Notes under the pieces: model-generated
What the model was told of the DNA's origin: nothing
Database searches by the model: none
Seen by the model: the letters and a program-made list of their open reading frames with translations, nothing else
In this document: piece by piece, positions 1-6,450 of the stretch
Position numbering within the stretch: the stretch's first letter is position 1
Layout of the letters: each line of letters starts with the position of its first letter
Position numbers and translations under genes: made by a program
NCBI GenBank assembly: GCA_937967805.1
Contig: CALBTC010000213.1
Coordinates: 1-16,020 of the forward strand
DNA length: 16,020 nt
Reading direction: 5' to 3'
Origin: an uncultured Anaerolineaceae bacterium
GTDB lineage: Bacteria > Chloroflexota > Anaerolineae > Promineifilales > Promineifilaceae

Positions 1-675
1 ACCTTCTGTATACGATTCAAAGCTTTCGCTTGAACCGGCATAGGTTTGCCAGGGGTAGGAGAGTTCGCCGCCGGCCAGTGCGTAATATTCGGTACCAAAG
101 ATATCATCGACTTCGTGCGGATTCCGCTTGTGTTCATGGTCCCAATGGCAACCAAACTCGTAGTTCCAAATGCCGTGCCAGGCCCGATTATCGTGGGCGA
201 TGCCGTTTTCTCCGCAGGCAGGTGCGCCGGCAAACGGCGCAATGTGACCACCAGGAGGCGGTGACGTAGGTGCTGGTGGCGGAGTGGTTGCGGTGGGTTG
301 CGGACCGGGACGGGTGGGTGCCGGTGGCGGTGTTGTCGGCTCGGGGGCCGGGCTCGTGGCCGTCGGCTGTGGCGGATTTGTTGGTTCCGCTGTTGGCTCT
401 GGGTTGCCGCTGGGGCCGCTGCAGATGATGTTTACGGCCGTTCGCGACAGCCGCTGTACCTGAACCCCACGGCCATCACAGGCAATCTCGGCATTGTCGC
501 CGCCAACCAGGCTCAGATTAAACGATTGCGCCAGGGCGGAAACGGCCGCAATCAGCACAACAATGAAAATGACACTGGTCACAATCAGGCGTGACCTGGG
601 TTTAAGACGGTTCAGCTTTGCTTTCTCGGCGCCCGGCACGGGTCGCCGTTCTTGCGGTACATTTCGCTTATTCAT
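1..675 (-). CDS. Partial secreted/membrane-anchored protein with Pro/Thr linker and His-rich extracellular domain
   Basis: The reading frame stays open from an ATG at 675 to the left edge, giving 225 residues with the C-terminus missing. GGAG lies six bases before this ATG. An in-frame ATG at 687 is a poorer alternative. Residues 1-28 are basic and 29-50 form one hydrophobic segment (signal anchor or signal peptide ending near ALAQ). Residues 51-88 form a small module with Cys66 and Cys85, possibly a disulfide. Residues 90-142 are a Pro/Thr-rich spacer. From about 143 a compact domain begins with Cys154 and Cys176 and the cluster WHGIWNYEFGCHWDHEH (167-182), followed by a 'DDIFGTEYY' stretch. 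The His/Asp cluster could bind metal, but that is inference. From memory, similar domains occur in Chloroflexota secreted proteins; I cannot assign a function. The coding pattern and start context make the gene itself likely. Confidence 0.8.
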   Translation of the reverse strand, partial: MNKRNVPQERRPVPGAEKAKLNRLKPRSRLIVTSVIFIVVLIAAVSALAQSFNLSLVGGDNAEIACDGRGVQVQRLSRTAVNIICSGPSGNPEPTAEPTNPPQPTATSPAPEPTTPPPAPTRPGPQPTATTPPPAPTSPPPGGHIAPFAGAPACGENGIAHDNRAWHGIWNYEFGCHWDHEHKRNPHEVDDIFGTEYYALAGGELSYPWQTYAGSSESFESYTEG

Positions 676-1325
676 GCTCTGCTCCATTTTTGGGCCACAA
701 ACCAAGTAGTTTGGATTGCAGCGGTTATCTTTTCTCGGACTTCCGAAGTAGTCAAGGTGATTTGTTCGATGACTTATCGGGTGTTTACTTTTGCTTTTTT
801 GTAGAATGGCAGCCCGTTAAGCTTCTTCACGACTTTGCTGGACTGCCATTCTACGGGTGCAACTTCTTTACTTCTTCGCTTCTTGTTTGCTTCTTCACGC
901 TTAATTAAAGCTCATTACAGCGGGCTGCTTCTGCGACTTTTGCCCGCGACTTGTTTATTGCCAGGCGTCACCTCCTCATATTTAGATGTTGCGGATCGGA
1001 GTTTTCCAGGTTGCTGTTGGTGTGTTTGTGAGTGTTAGCGTGTTATGTCAAATCCGCGCTTGCTTATGGCCGCACTATAGCCAGCGATGGGGGGGCAGGT
1101 GAATAGGAAAAACAGCATAGTACGGCCGTCCCAGATCGATGTGTTTGCAACGAAAATGGCGAATTTTGCCGCTGCTTGGGGGTCAAAACAGGGTCATTCG
1201 GGGAGTTTTTCGCGATGCTGCCCGGGAAGAGCGAGCCTCTCGAAAAATCTTACAGATGCCTTTCTTTACGGCTTCTTCACGCTGCGTAGGGTCGTTCTTA
1301 TCTTGTGTTTATCTTGGGTGTTGGG
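676..1325. other. 650-base spacer without a convincing gene
   Basis: No frame here looks coding: the short open frames have Cys- and Phe-rich low-complexity translations, no good ribosome site and no recognisable domain. The stretch is pyrimidine-rich in its left half. It holds the inverted repeat at 801-854, three copies of GCTTCTTCACG (821-831, 889-899, 1271-1281), a run of seven G at about 1089 and one ACGGCCGT octamer at 1122. It presumably carries the promoter of the minus-strand gene starting at 675, but I see no convincing -35/-10 pair. Confidence 0.6.
801..854. repeat. 12-bp perfect inverted repeat in spacer
   Basis: GTAGAATGGCAG (801-812) is the exact reverse complement of CTGCCATTCTAC (843-854), with a 30-base loop. 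A T-run (795-800) precedes the left arm, so a minus-strand transcript would read hairpin then A-run, and a plus-strand transcript T-run then hairpin. Neither is the standard terminator order. It could be a remnant of a small mobile repeat or a structured leader. Confidence 0.5.
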
Positions 1326-2144
1326 TCAGAATTCCAGCTTAAACGAGAGCTGCTGCGCTTCGGCCGGTGTGGGCTTTTGCGCCCGCACGCAGTATGAGAG
1401 CCCCGCCAAATTTTTTTCGCCGCGAATACGGTAACCCGATTGCCGCAACATCTGCCGCCAATATTCTGCGGTGGGCAGGCTAAAGCCAGTAATACCGCGA
1501 ATAAGCCAGTTTGTCTGGCTGCGAACAGATTCCGCCAGCAAAAGCTGCCCCCGCGGTTTGAGAACCCGGTATGCTTCACGCAGCAAGGCGGCCCGATCCC
1601 CGTCTTGCCAAAATTCGCCGGCTACGTGACACAGCATGACTGTGTTGATGCTTTCATCTGGCAGAGGAAGCAGATTCAAATTGCCCTCGCGCCAGCTCAG
1701 GCGGGGATCGGCCGGAGGCGGCGGCTCCAGAGCGCGCCAGCGTACCAGCCAGGGGCTGATGGTCCATTGCGGGTTGTAAATGTCAATGACGATGATCTGG
1801 CCGGTGGTCAGGCGGCGCGACAGGCCGATGGCCGGGCGCTGTAAGCCCAAATCGACGTAGGCAAAGCGTTCAGTGGCGGCAATTTGGCCCATGTCGAACA
1901 AAACATGGTGCGGCGTGATGCCGTCAAAATCGTACCGCTGGCGGGCTTCCCAGATGCCGGCGGCAATGAAGTAGATTAAAATGATGAAAACGGCCGTAGC
2001 TATCGGAATAAACGACAGCCAGCCGCGCATGGCGCTCACGCCAATAATGATGAGCGCCGCCACCATGCCCAGGTAAAGCAGCACAAATCGGGGCCAGTTG
2101 GCCAGAATGTAGGTGCGTGTTCCGCTAAAACGGCCGTCATTCAT
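1326..2144 (-). CDS. Membrane-anchored class I SAM-dependent methyltransferase
   Basis: The 272-residue product has two N-terminal hydrophobic segments (about 20-38 and 42-63) and then a soluble domain with the layout of a class I methyltransferase. 'FAYVDLGLQRPAIGLSRRL' (94-112) sits where the SAM-binding glycine loop belongs but is degenerate. 'IIVIDIYN' (117-124) corresponds to the acidic strand 2. 'EGNLNLLPLPDESINTVMLCHVAGEFW' spans the adenine-binding and motif IV area. 'LLREAYRVLKPRGQLLLAES' (188-206) is the typical post-motif III helix and strand. The C-terminus 'YWRQMLRQSGYRI' is also usual for the family. The acceptor substrate is unknown; membrane anchoring suggests a lipid or envelope target (inference). 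The start is an ATG at 2144. The gene diverges from another methyltransferase 41 bases away. No terminator is evident after the stop. Confidence 0.85.
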   Translation of the reverse strand: MNDGRFSGTRTYILANWPRFVLLYLGMVAALIIIGVSAMRGWLSFIPIATAVFIILIYFIAAGIWEARQRYDFDGITPHHVLFDMGQIAATERFAYVDLGLQRPAIGLSRRLTTGQIIVIDIYNPQWTISPWLVRWRALEPPPPADPRLSWREGNLNLLPLPDESINTVMLCHVAGEFWQDGDRAALLREAYRVLKPRGQLLLAESVRSQTNWLIRGITGFSLPTAEYWRQMLRQSGYRIRGEKNLAGLSYCVRAQKPTPAEAQQLSFKLEF

Positions 2145-2185
2145 AAACGAGAAGTATACCCAAAACAGGGACGAAGGATGAAACC

Positions 2186-2785
2186 ATGAATCGAGAGCAG
2201 CAGGAATCGCTGGCCCGCTTTACGGAACGGTACGCCAACGGGCAGGTGCCGTGGGATGATGCCTTGCCGCCGCCTGAGGTGCAGGATTTGGTGGCCACCC
2301 TGCCGGCTGGTCGGGCGCTGGATTTGGGGTGTGGCTACGGTCGTACCGCCATCTACCTCGCCCAAAACGGCTGGCAGGTAGACGGGATCGATTTTGTTCC
2401 GCAAGCCATTGAGGAGGCGAAACGTCGTGCAGCAGCAGCCGGAGCGTTAGCCCAAATTCAGTTTCACGTAGGTTCAGTAGCAGATATGCACTTTGCCAAC
2501 GGTCCTTATGACCTGGCCATCGACGTTGGCTGTATGCACTCCCTCAGCGCGCCGCTGCAACAAGCTTACCGGGATGAGCTGCTGCGCCTGCTGAGGCCTG
2601 GCGCTGCTTACCTGCTGTTTGCCCGCCTGCACAGCCCAGACGACGATCCGGACGGACCCCGCGGCGTTGGTGAAGCCGCTCTGCGAGCCCTGTTTACCCC
2701 CTTCAAGCTGCAAAAATCTGAGTTGGGCTTAACTGAAGGGGATGATTACAGTTGGCGCTCCGGCTGGTTTTTGTATTTACGTTGA
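2186..2785 (+). CDS. Class I SAM-dependent methyltransferase, TPMT/TehB-like
   Basis: The 199-residue soluble protein has a complete methyltransferase fold. Motif I is 'ALDLGCGYGRTAIYLAQ' (44-60). Strand 2 acid is 'VDGIDFVPQAIEEAKRRA' (65-82), with Asp69 expected to hold the SAM ribose. 'FHVGSVADM' (93-101) is motif II, 'YDLAIDVGCMHSL' (108-120) is motif IV, and 'LLRLLRPGAAYLL' (132-144) is the motif V region. The N-terminal 'RYANGQVPWDDALPPPEV' resembles the lid found in thiopurine methyltransferase and tellurite-resistance (TehB) type enzymes. That suggests small-molecule or S/Se/Te detoxifying methylation, but the substrate cannot be read from sequence. An AGGA about nine bases upstream supports the ATG at 2186. 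It is divergent from the membrane methyltransferase and convergent with the M50-like gene. Confidence 0.9.
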   Translation: MNREQQESLARFTERYANGQVPWDDALPPPEVQDLVATLPAGRALDLGCGYGRTAIYLAQNGWQVDGIDFVPQAIEEAKRRAAAAGALAQIQFHVGSVADMHFANGPYDLAIDVGCMHSLSAPLQQAYRDELLRLLRPGAAYLLFARLHSPDDDPDGPRGVGEAALRALFTPFKLQKSELGLTEGDDYSWRSGWFLYLR

Positions 2786-2854
2786 GTCCAGGCAGACTCT
2801 CGCAAAACAAAAGAATGGGACACAGATAAACACATCAAATTCCTTTGAATGATT

Positions 2855-3403
2855 CTAAGACACAATATCGTGACGGCGTGGCCACCAGTACAGTAAAGTG
2901 CTGCCGTCGGTGAAGCCCAGCGGCACAAATGCGCCGAGAAAAAATACCAGCAAATTTTCCCAAAAGAGAAATGATACAAGCAGGAAGGTTGGGGAATTGT
3001 CTGCGGGCAGGATGAGCAACACCGACCCGCCAATCAAAGCCATAAGCAGGCTTGCTGCCGGACCGCCCAGGGCCCGCCGAATGTGGACGGCCGCCGGCAG
3101 GGGCGGCTCATCCTTGGGATAAACGGAGGTCATCAAAATTAGCCAACTTACAATGCGCTCCATCGGGTAACCAACGTGCCGGGCGGCCCAGGCGTGGCCC
3201 AGATGGTGCACCAGATCGCTCAGCCAATGGAGGAGGACGGCCGTAAACCCCACTACCACGGCCGTGCCTAAAGAGAGCTCAAACAGGAGCAGCAAAGCAG
3301 CAGAAAAAAGCAGCCAAAGCAAACCGGAAAGCAGTAATGAACTCGCCCGGAACCAAACTGCCACACCCCAAATCGAGCCCAATCGCCAACGCTTTTTCAT
3401 CAT
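2855..3403 (-). CDS. M50/site-2-protease-like membrane protein with altered zinc motif
   Basis: About 182 residues, strongly hydrophobic, with 4-5 predicted membrane segments. Three M50 landmarks occur in order. 'LVHHLGHAWAARHVGYP' (64-80) stands where HExxH should be. 'RRALGGPAASLLMAL' (109-123) matches the conserved GP(x)N/S segment. 'FVPLGFTDGSTLLYWW' (159-174) matches the C-terminal DG motif that supplies the third zinc ligand. The catalytic Glu of HExxH is His67, so ordinary proteolysis is doubtful. The family normally cuts transmembrane anti-sigma factors or similar substrates; here a non-catalytic or altered role is possible. AGGAGG (3414-3409) fits either ATG 3403 or ATG 3400; an upstream TTG at 3406 is too close to it. 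The gene follows the triple-thioredoxin gene on the same strand, 68 bases downstream, with a terminator between. Confidence 0.75.
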   Translation of the reverse strand: MMKKRWRLGSIWGVAVWFRASSLLLSGLLWLLFSAALLLLFELSLGTAVVVGFTAVLLHWLSDLVHHLGHAWAARHVGYPMERIVSWLILMTSVYPKDEPPLPAAVHIRRALGGPAASLLMALIGGSVLLILPADNSPTFLLVSFLFWENLLVFFLGAFVPLGFTDGSTLLYWWPRRHDIVS

Positions 3404-3408
3404 CAAAC

Positions 3409-3414
3409 CCTCCT
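3409..3414 (-). promoter_or_regulatory. Shine-Dalgarno site abutting a terminator T-tract
   Basis: On the minus strand AGGAGG is separated from the T-tract of the upstream terminator by only one short T-rich run. It decides the start as ATG 3403 or 3400 over the TTG at 3406. There is no room for a separate promoter between terminator and ribosome site, so transcription probably comes by read-through or from a promoter inside the end of the upstream gene. Confidence 0.6.
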
Positions 3415-3419
3415 AAAAG

Positions 3420-3454
3420 AAAAAAGCTCCTGACGATACAGCATCGTCAGGAGC
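3420..3454 (-). terminator. Rho-independent terminator after the triple-thioredoxin gene
   Basis: GCTCCTGACGAT (3426-3437) and ATCGTCAGGAGC (3443-3454) form a perfect 12-bp stem with a 5-base loop. Reading the minus strand, the stem is followed by TTTTTT and then CTTTT. It starts 17 bases past the TAA of the upstream gene, the classical position and composition of an intrinsic terminator. Confidence 0.93.
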
Positions 3455-3471
3455 CAATAAAGCTACTTTAT

Positions 3472-5532
3472 TTACTCGCCCACTTCTTCCAACAGGAATT
3501 CAATGGCGTCCACAAACGTGGCGTACGGTTGCGCGCCGGACAAGAAGTAACCGTTCAAAAAGAAGGCCGGTGTGCCGCTGACCCCGTAGCTGATGCCCTC
3601 ATTCAGATCGGCGTTGACCGCATCTTCATAGGTGCCTTCGGCCAGGCAGGTGGCAAACTGCGCCTCGTTCAGCCCTATTTCGGCGGCATACCCGTTGAAG
3701 AGAGACTCGGCTTCCGGATTGCGATCCCATTCGGTCTGGTTGGCAAAGAGCGCATCATGCATTGCCAGATACGCTTCTTGTTCGCCGGCACAGCGGGCGG
3801 CGCTGGCGGCCAGCACGGCTTCGGGATGAATCTGCGTCAGCGGGAAATCCTTAAAGACGTAATACACCACGCCCGTGTCGATGTAATTTTCCTTGAGCTG
3901 TGGGTACGTTTGTTCAAAGTGACGGCTGCAAAACGGGCATTGGTAATCGGTGTATTCAATAATCGTAATCGGCGCGTTCGGGTCACCCACGGCGTAAGCG
4001 CCGTCAATGGGGATATCCACCGGGCCGGAAGGCGGCTGCGGCTGGGCTGCCTGGGCCTGTGCCTGTTCATAGGCCTGGCGCATTTGCGCTTCCAGAACGG
4101 CTTCCAGCTCGCCATTTTCTATGAGCGTGGCAACCTGGTCAAACACGTCGAACGGCTGGGCGCCGCGCAAAGGGTAGCCGTTGACGTAAAACGTCGGCGT
4201 GCTGTTGACGCCCAGAGAAAGGGATTCTTGCTGGTTGGCCAGCACGCGGTCGCGCTGTTCGCCCAGCTCAATGCAACTTACCAGGGCCTCGCCGTCCAAT
4301 CCCAACTCGGTGGCCATGTCGGTAAAGGTGTCGATAGCGGCCGTTTCACCCCCGTCGCTCCACGTTGCCTGGCTGGCAAAGACGGCGTCGTGCATCTCTT
4401 TGTACGCTTCTTGCTCGCCGGCGCAGCGAACGGCCGTAGCCGCCACAATCGCCTCTGCATGGATATTGTCTAACGGCAAATCCATAATGGCGTAGAAGGC
4501 ACGGCCGCTTTCAACCATCTCCGCAAAAATGGTGGGGAACGTTTCTACGGCGTACTGTTGGCAAAACGGACATTGGTAATCGGTAAACTCCACAATTTGC
4601 ACCGGTGCGTCGGGGTTGCCGGCCGACCAGGCCACGTTTTCTGGACCAACTTCGATGGGCACAGGGGTAGGCACGGCGTATTCAGACGGCAGTTCACCCT
4701 CGCTGCTGGGGGCTTCGGCAATGCTTTCGCCTGCGCCAATCAGCGCAATCGCCTCGTTAAACGTGGCCAGCGGCTGGGCCCCGATGAGCGGCTGCTCGTT
4801 GATGAAAAAGCTGGGCGTGCTGTTGACGCCGCGGGAAAGACCCAGTTCATAATCGGCCTGCACCTCTGCGGCATACCTGTTTTCTTCCAGGCAGCTTGCA
4901 AAGGCGTCCATCTCCAGCTCAAGCGTCTCGCCGTAGTCAGTAAACACGGCGTTGGCCTGGTTGTGGCTCCATTCAGAAATGTTGCCGAAGAGCAGGTCGT
5001 GCATTTCCCAATAGGCCACGGCGCTTTGTTCCCCGGCGCAGCGGGCGGCGTTGGCGGCCAGCGGCGCCTGCGCGTGGATGTTCAGCGGGAAGTCGTAGAA
5101 GATGAGCAGGACTTCCCCGTTGGCAATCTGGTTATCATTGATAGATGGAAACGTCTGGCTAAAGAAACGGCCGCAAAACGGACATTGATAATCGGAAAAC
5201 TCTTCAATGACAACAGGGGCATCGGGATCGCCGCGATACGGCCGTCCCTCATCCGTAAAGCCAACTTCAATGCCGTCGGCATCGTACTCCACCGTGTCGG
5301 CGGCAACGGTGACGGCGGGGGTGCTGCTGCTGTTGGTTACGGCCGTTTCCGATTCTTCTTCCGTTTCCCCGCCAAGCGACGGCAACAATGAACCACCGTC
5401 ACGCGGCAGCAGCGACTCGGCTTCTTCATTGTCGTTGGTGACTGTGGGATCAGGGGTGGCTGCCCCGCAGCCAAACGTGAATAGTAAGGTGATGGTCGCA
5501 AGCCACCACATTTTCTTTGTTGAAAAAAACAT
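3472..5532 (-). CDS. Lipoprotein with three tandem DsbA-like thioredoxin domains
   Basis: A 686-residue predicted lipoprotein: hydrophobic signal 'WLATITLLFTFGC' with lipidated Cys22, then an acidic Ser/Thr linker to about residue 95. Three homologous DsbA/'thioredoxin_4'-type domains follow, at about 96-265, 298-472 and 510-683. Each begins 'GDPDAPV'-like, carries CPFC (117-120, 321-324, 532-535), a second Cys pair ('RCAGEQ' C165, C370, C581; later C214, C420, C629) and the cis-proline loop (V[NS][SG]TPxF, Pro240, Pro446 and Pro654). All active-site residues are intact in all three copies, so each could carry out thiol-disulfide exchange outside the membrane. Single-domain relatives act as disulfide oxidases or isomerases. 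Short Pro/Gln/Ala linkers separate the units. ATG 5532 has GGAG nine bases upstream. It diverges from the Ig-like gene across 76 bases. Confidence 0.93.
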   Translation of the reverse strand: MFFSTKKMWWLATITLLFTFGCGAATPDPTVTNDNEEAESLLPRDGGSLLPSLGGETEEESETAVTNSSSTPAVTVAADTVEYDADGIEVGFTDEGRPYRGDPDAPVVIEEFSDYQCPFCGRFFSQTFPSINDNQIANGEVLLIFYDFPLNIHAQAPLAANAARCAGEQSAVAYWEMHDLLFGNISEWSHNQANAVFTDYGETLELEMDAFASCLEENRYAAEVQADYELGLSRGVNSTPSFFINEQPLIGAQPLATFNEAIALIGAGESIAEAPSSEGELPSEYAVPTPVPIEVGPENVAWSAGNPDAPVQIVEFTDYQCPFCQQYAVETFPTIFAEMVESGRAFYAIMDLPLDNIHAEAIVAATAVRCAGEQEAYKEMHDAVFASQATWSDGGETAAIDTFTDMATELGLDGEALVSCIELGEQRDRVLANQQESLSLGVNSTPTFYVNGYPLRGAQPFDVFDQVATLIENGELEAVLEAQMRQAYEQAQAQAAQPQPPSGPVDIPIDGAYAVGDPNAPITIIEYTDYQCPFCSRHFEQTYPQLKENYIDTGVVYYVFKDFPLTQIHPEAVLAASAARCAGEQEAYLAMHDALFANQTEWDRNPEAESLFNGYAAEIGLNEAQFATCLAEGTYEDAVNADLNEGISYGVSGTPAFFLNGYFLSGAQPYATFVDAIEFLLEEVGE

Positions 5533-5608
5533 TAATCAAAACTCCGTCTATTCGTCTTAAGCACCAGGATGTGCTAGACTTTTATGTTCGTTTTCACTTT
5601 TTTAAGAG
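5533..5608. promoter_or_regulatory. Divergent intergenic region between thioredoxin and Ig-like genes
   Basis: These 76 bases must hold the start signals of two divergent genes. The region is A/T-rich, with a small AGCAC/GTGCT inverted repeat around 5560-5575. I could not identify -35/-10 pairs with confidence on either strand. Confidence 0.35.
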
Positions 5609-6442
5609 ATGGTCATCAATTCGTATCTTAAACGAAAAAGGGACAACACACCACTGAATGCTCAGCTTTATTGGTTGTCGTTAACAATTGCTTCGCTGTG
5701 GGTTTGGCGGGCGGTTCCTGTAGCTGCGACTCAAGCCACCAGCGGCATCACGCAGCCCGCTTCCGGCGATACGATTTCTGGCGTTATTGAAGTGCGTGGC
5801 ACGGCCGTTCATCCCGATTATTTGCGTTACGAACTGGCTTTTATGCGGCAAGATGTGCCCGGAGCCGAATGGATTGTTTTTGCCGAAGGAGCCGAGCAGG
5901 TGAGGGACGGTGTGTTGGCTGTGTGGGATACAACCGTCGGCCGGAGCATTGGCTCACCCGTTTTCCCCGACGGCCGTTACCAACTGCGGCTGCGCGTGGT
6001 CAAAACCGACTTTAATTACGATGAATATTTTGTTGCCGACCTGGTGATCCAAAATGAGGGACCAACCGCCACACCGACGCCGGATGAAACGGCCGTGGCG
6101 ATTACGGCAACTGCGGCCGCCATCCCGGCACAGCCCACCGGCAGCAGCGACAGCAGTTTCCAGCAACCAACGCCGCTGCCTTCATTAACCCCCTTTCCCA
6201 GTCCCACGCCCCCGCCGACCGTCGTTGGGGGCACGCCTGCCGCACCACAGGCAGAGGATGACACAGGAGAAGGCGGGCTGATTGGCCGGCTGGAAGCCGT
6301 GGAAACAACGCCGGTGGGCGAAGCCTTTTTGCTGGGGATGCGCCTCACGGCCGGGCTGTTTTTGGCCGCAGGCTTGTACCTCTTGCTGCGCTGGGGTGGA
6401 CGCCGTCTGTGGCATTTTTATTGGACAAACAAAAGGAAGTAA
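5609..6442 (+). CDS. Secreted Ig-like-domain protein with C-terminal membrane anchor
   Basis: The 277-residue product has a basic N-terminus and a hydrophobic signal segment (about 18-40, ending near PVAATQA). Residues 46-148 form a beta-rich module: 'ITQPASGDTISGVIEVRGTA', 'YLRYELAF', 'GVLAVWDTT', 'DGRYQLRLRVV', 'FVADLVIQN'. This pattern fits an Ig/fibronectin-like domain common in extracellular proteins of Chloroflexota. Residues 151-222 are a Thr/Pro/Ser-rich spacer, 245-262 a transmembrane helix, and the tail is basic (RWGGRR...TNKRK). It is therefore probably an outward-facing, type-I-like surface protein; ligand unknown. The ATG at 5609 has only a weak AAGAG directly before it, so the start may lie elsewhere (next ATG 5657). 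The solute-binding-protein gene starts 8 bases after its stop, indicating co-transcription. Confidence 0.8.
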   Translation: MVINSYLKRKRDNTPLNAQLYWLSLTIASLWVWRAVPVAATQATSGITQPASGDTISGVIEVRGTAVHPDYLRYELAFMRQDVPGAEWIVFAEGAEQVRDGVLAVWDTTVGRSIGSPVFPDGRYQLRLRVVKTDFNYDEYFVADLVIQNEGPTATPTPDETAVAITATAAAIPAQPTGSSDSSFQQPTPLPSLTPFPSPTPPPTVVGGTPAAPQAEDDTGEGGLIGRLEAVETTPVGEAFLLGMRLTAGLFLAAGLYLLLRWGGRRLWHFYWTNKRK

Positions 6443-6450
6443 GCAACCGA

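Noticed and set aside
1087..1434. Possible 115-codon plus-strand gene in the left spacer
   Set aside because: It runs into the end of the membrane methyltransferase on the other strand, lacks a good ribosome site, and its translation looks random.
3337..4473. Long plus-strand open frame (378 codons) opposite the triple-thioredoxin gene
   Set aside because: It is antisense to a gene with three clear active sites; its translation has no domain, and it arises from GC-biased codon use.
6409..6450. ATG 6409 as the start of the solute-binding protein
   Set aside because: It would overlap the preceding gene and put 14 charged residues before the signal peptide; GTG 6451 gives a standard lipoprotein signal.
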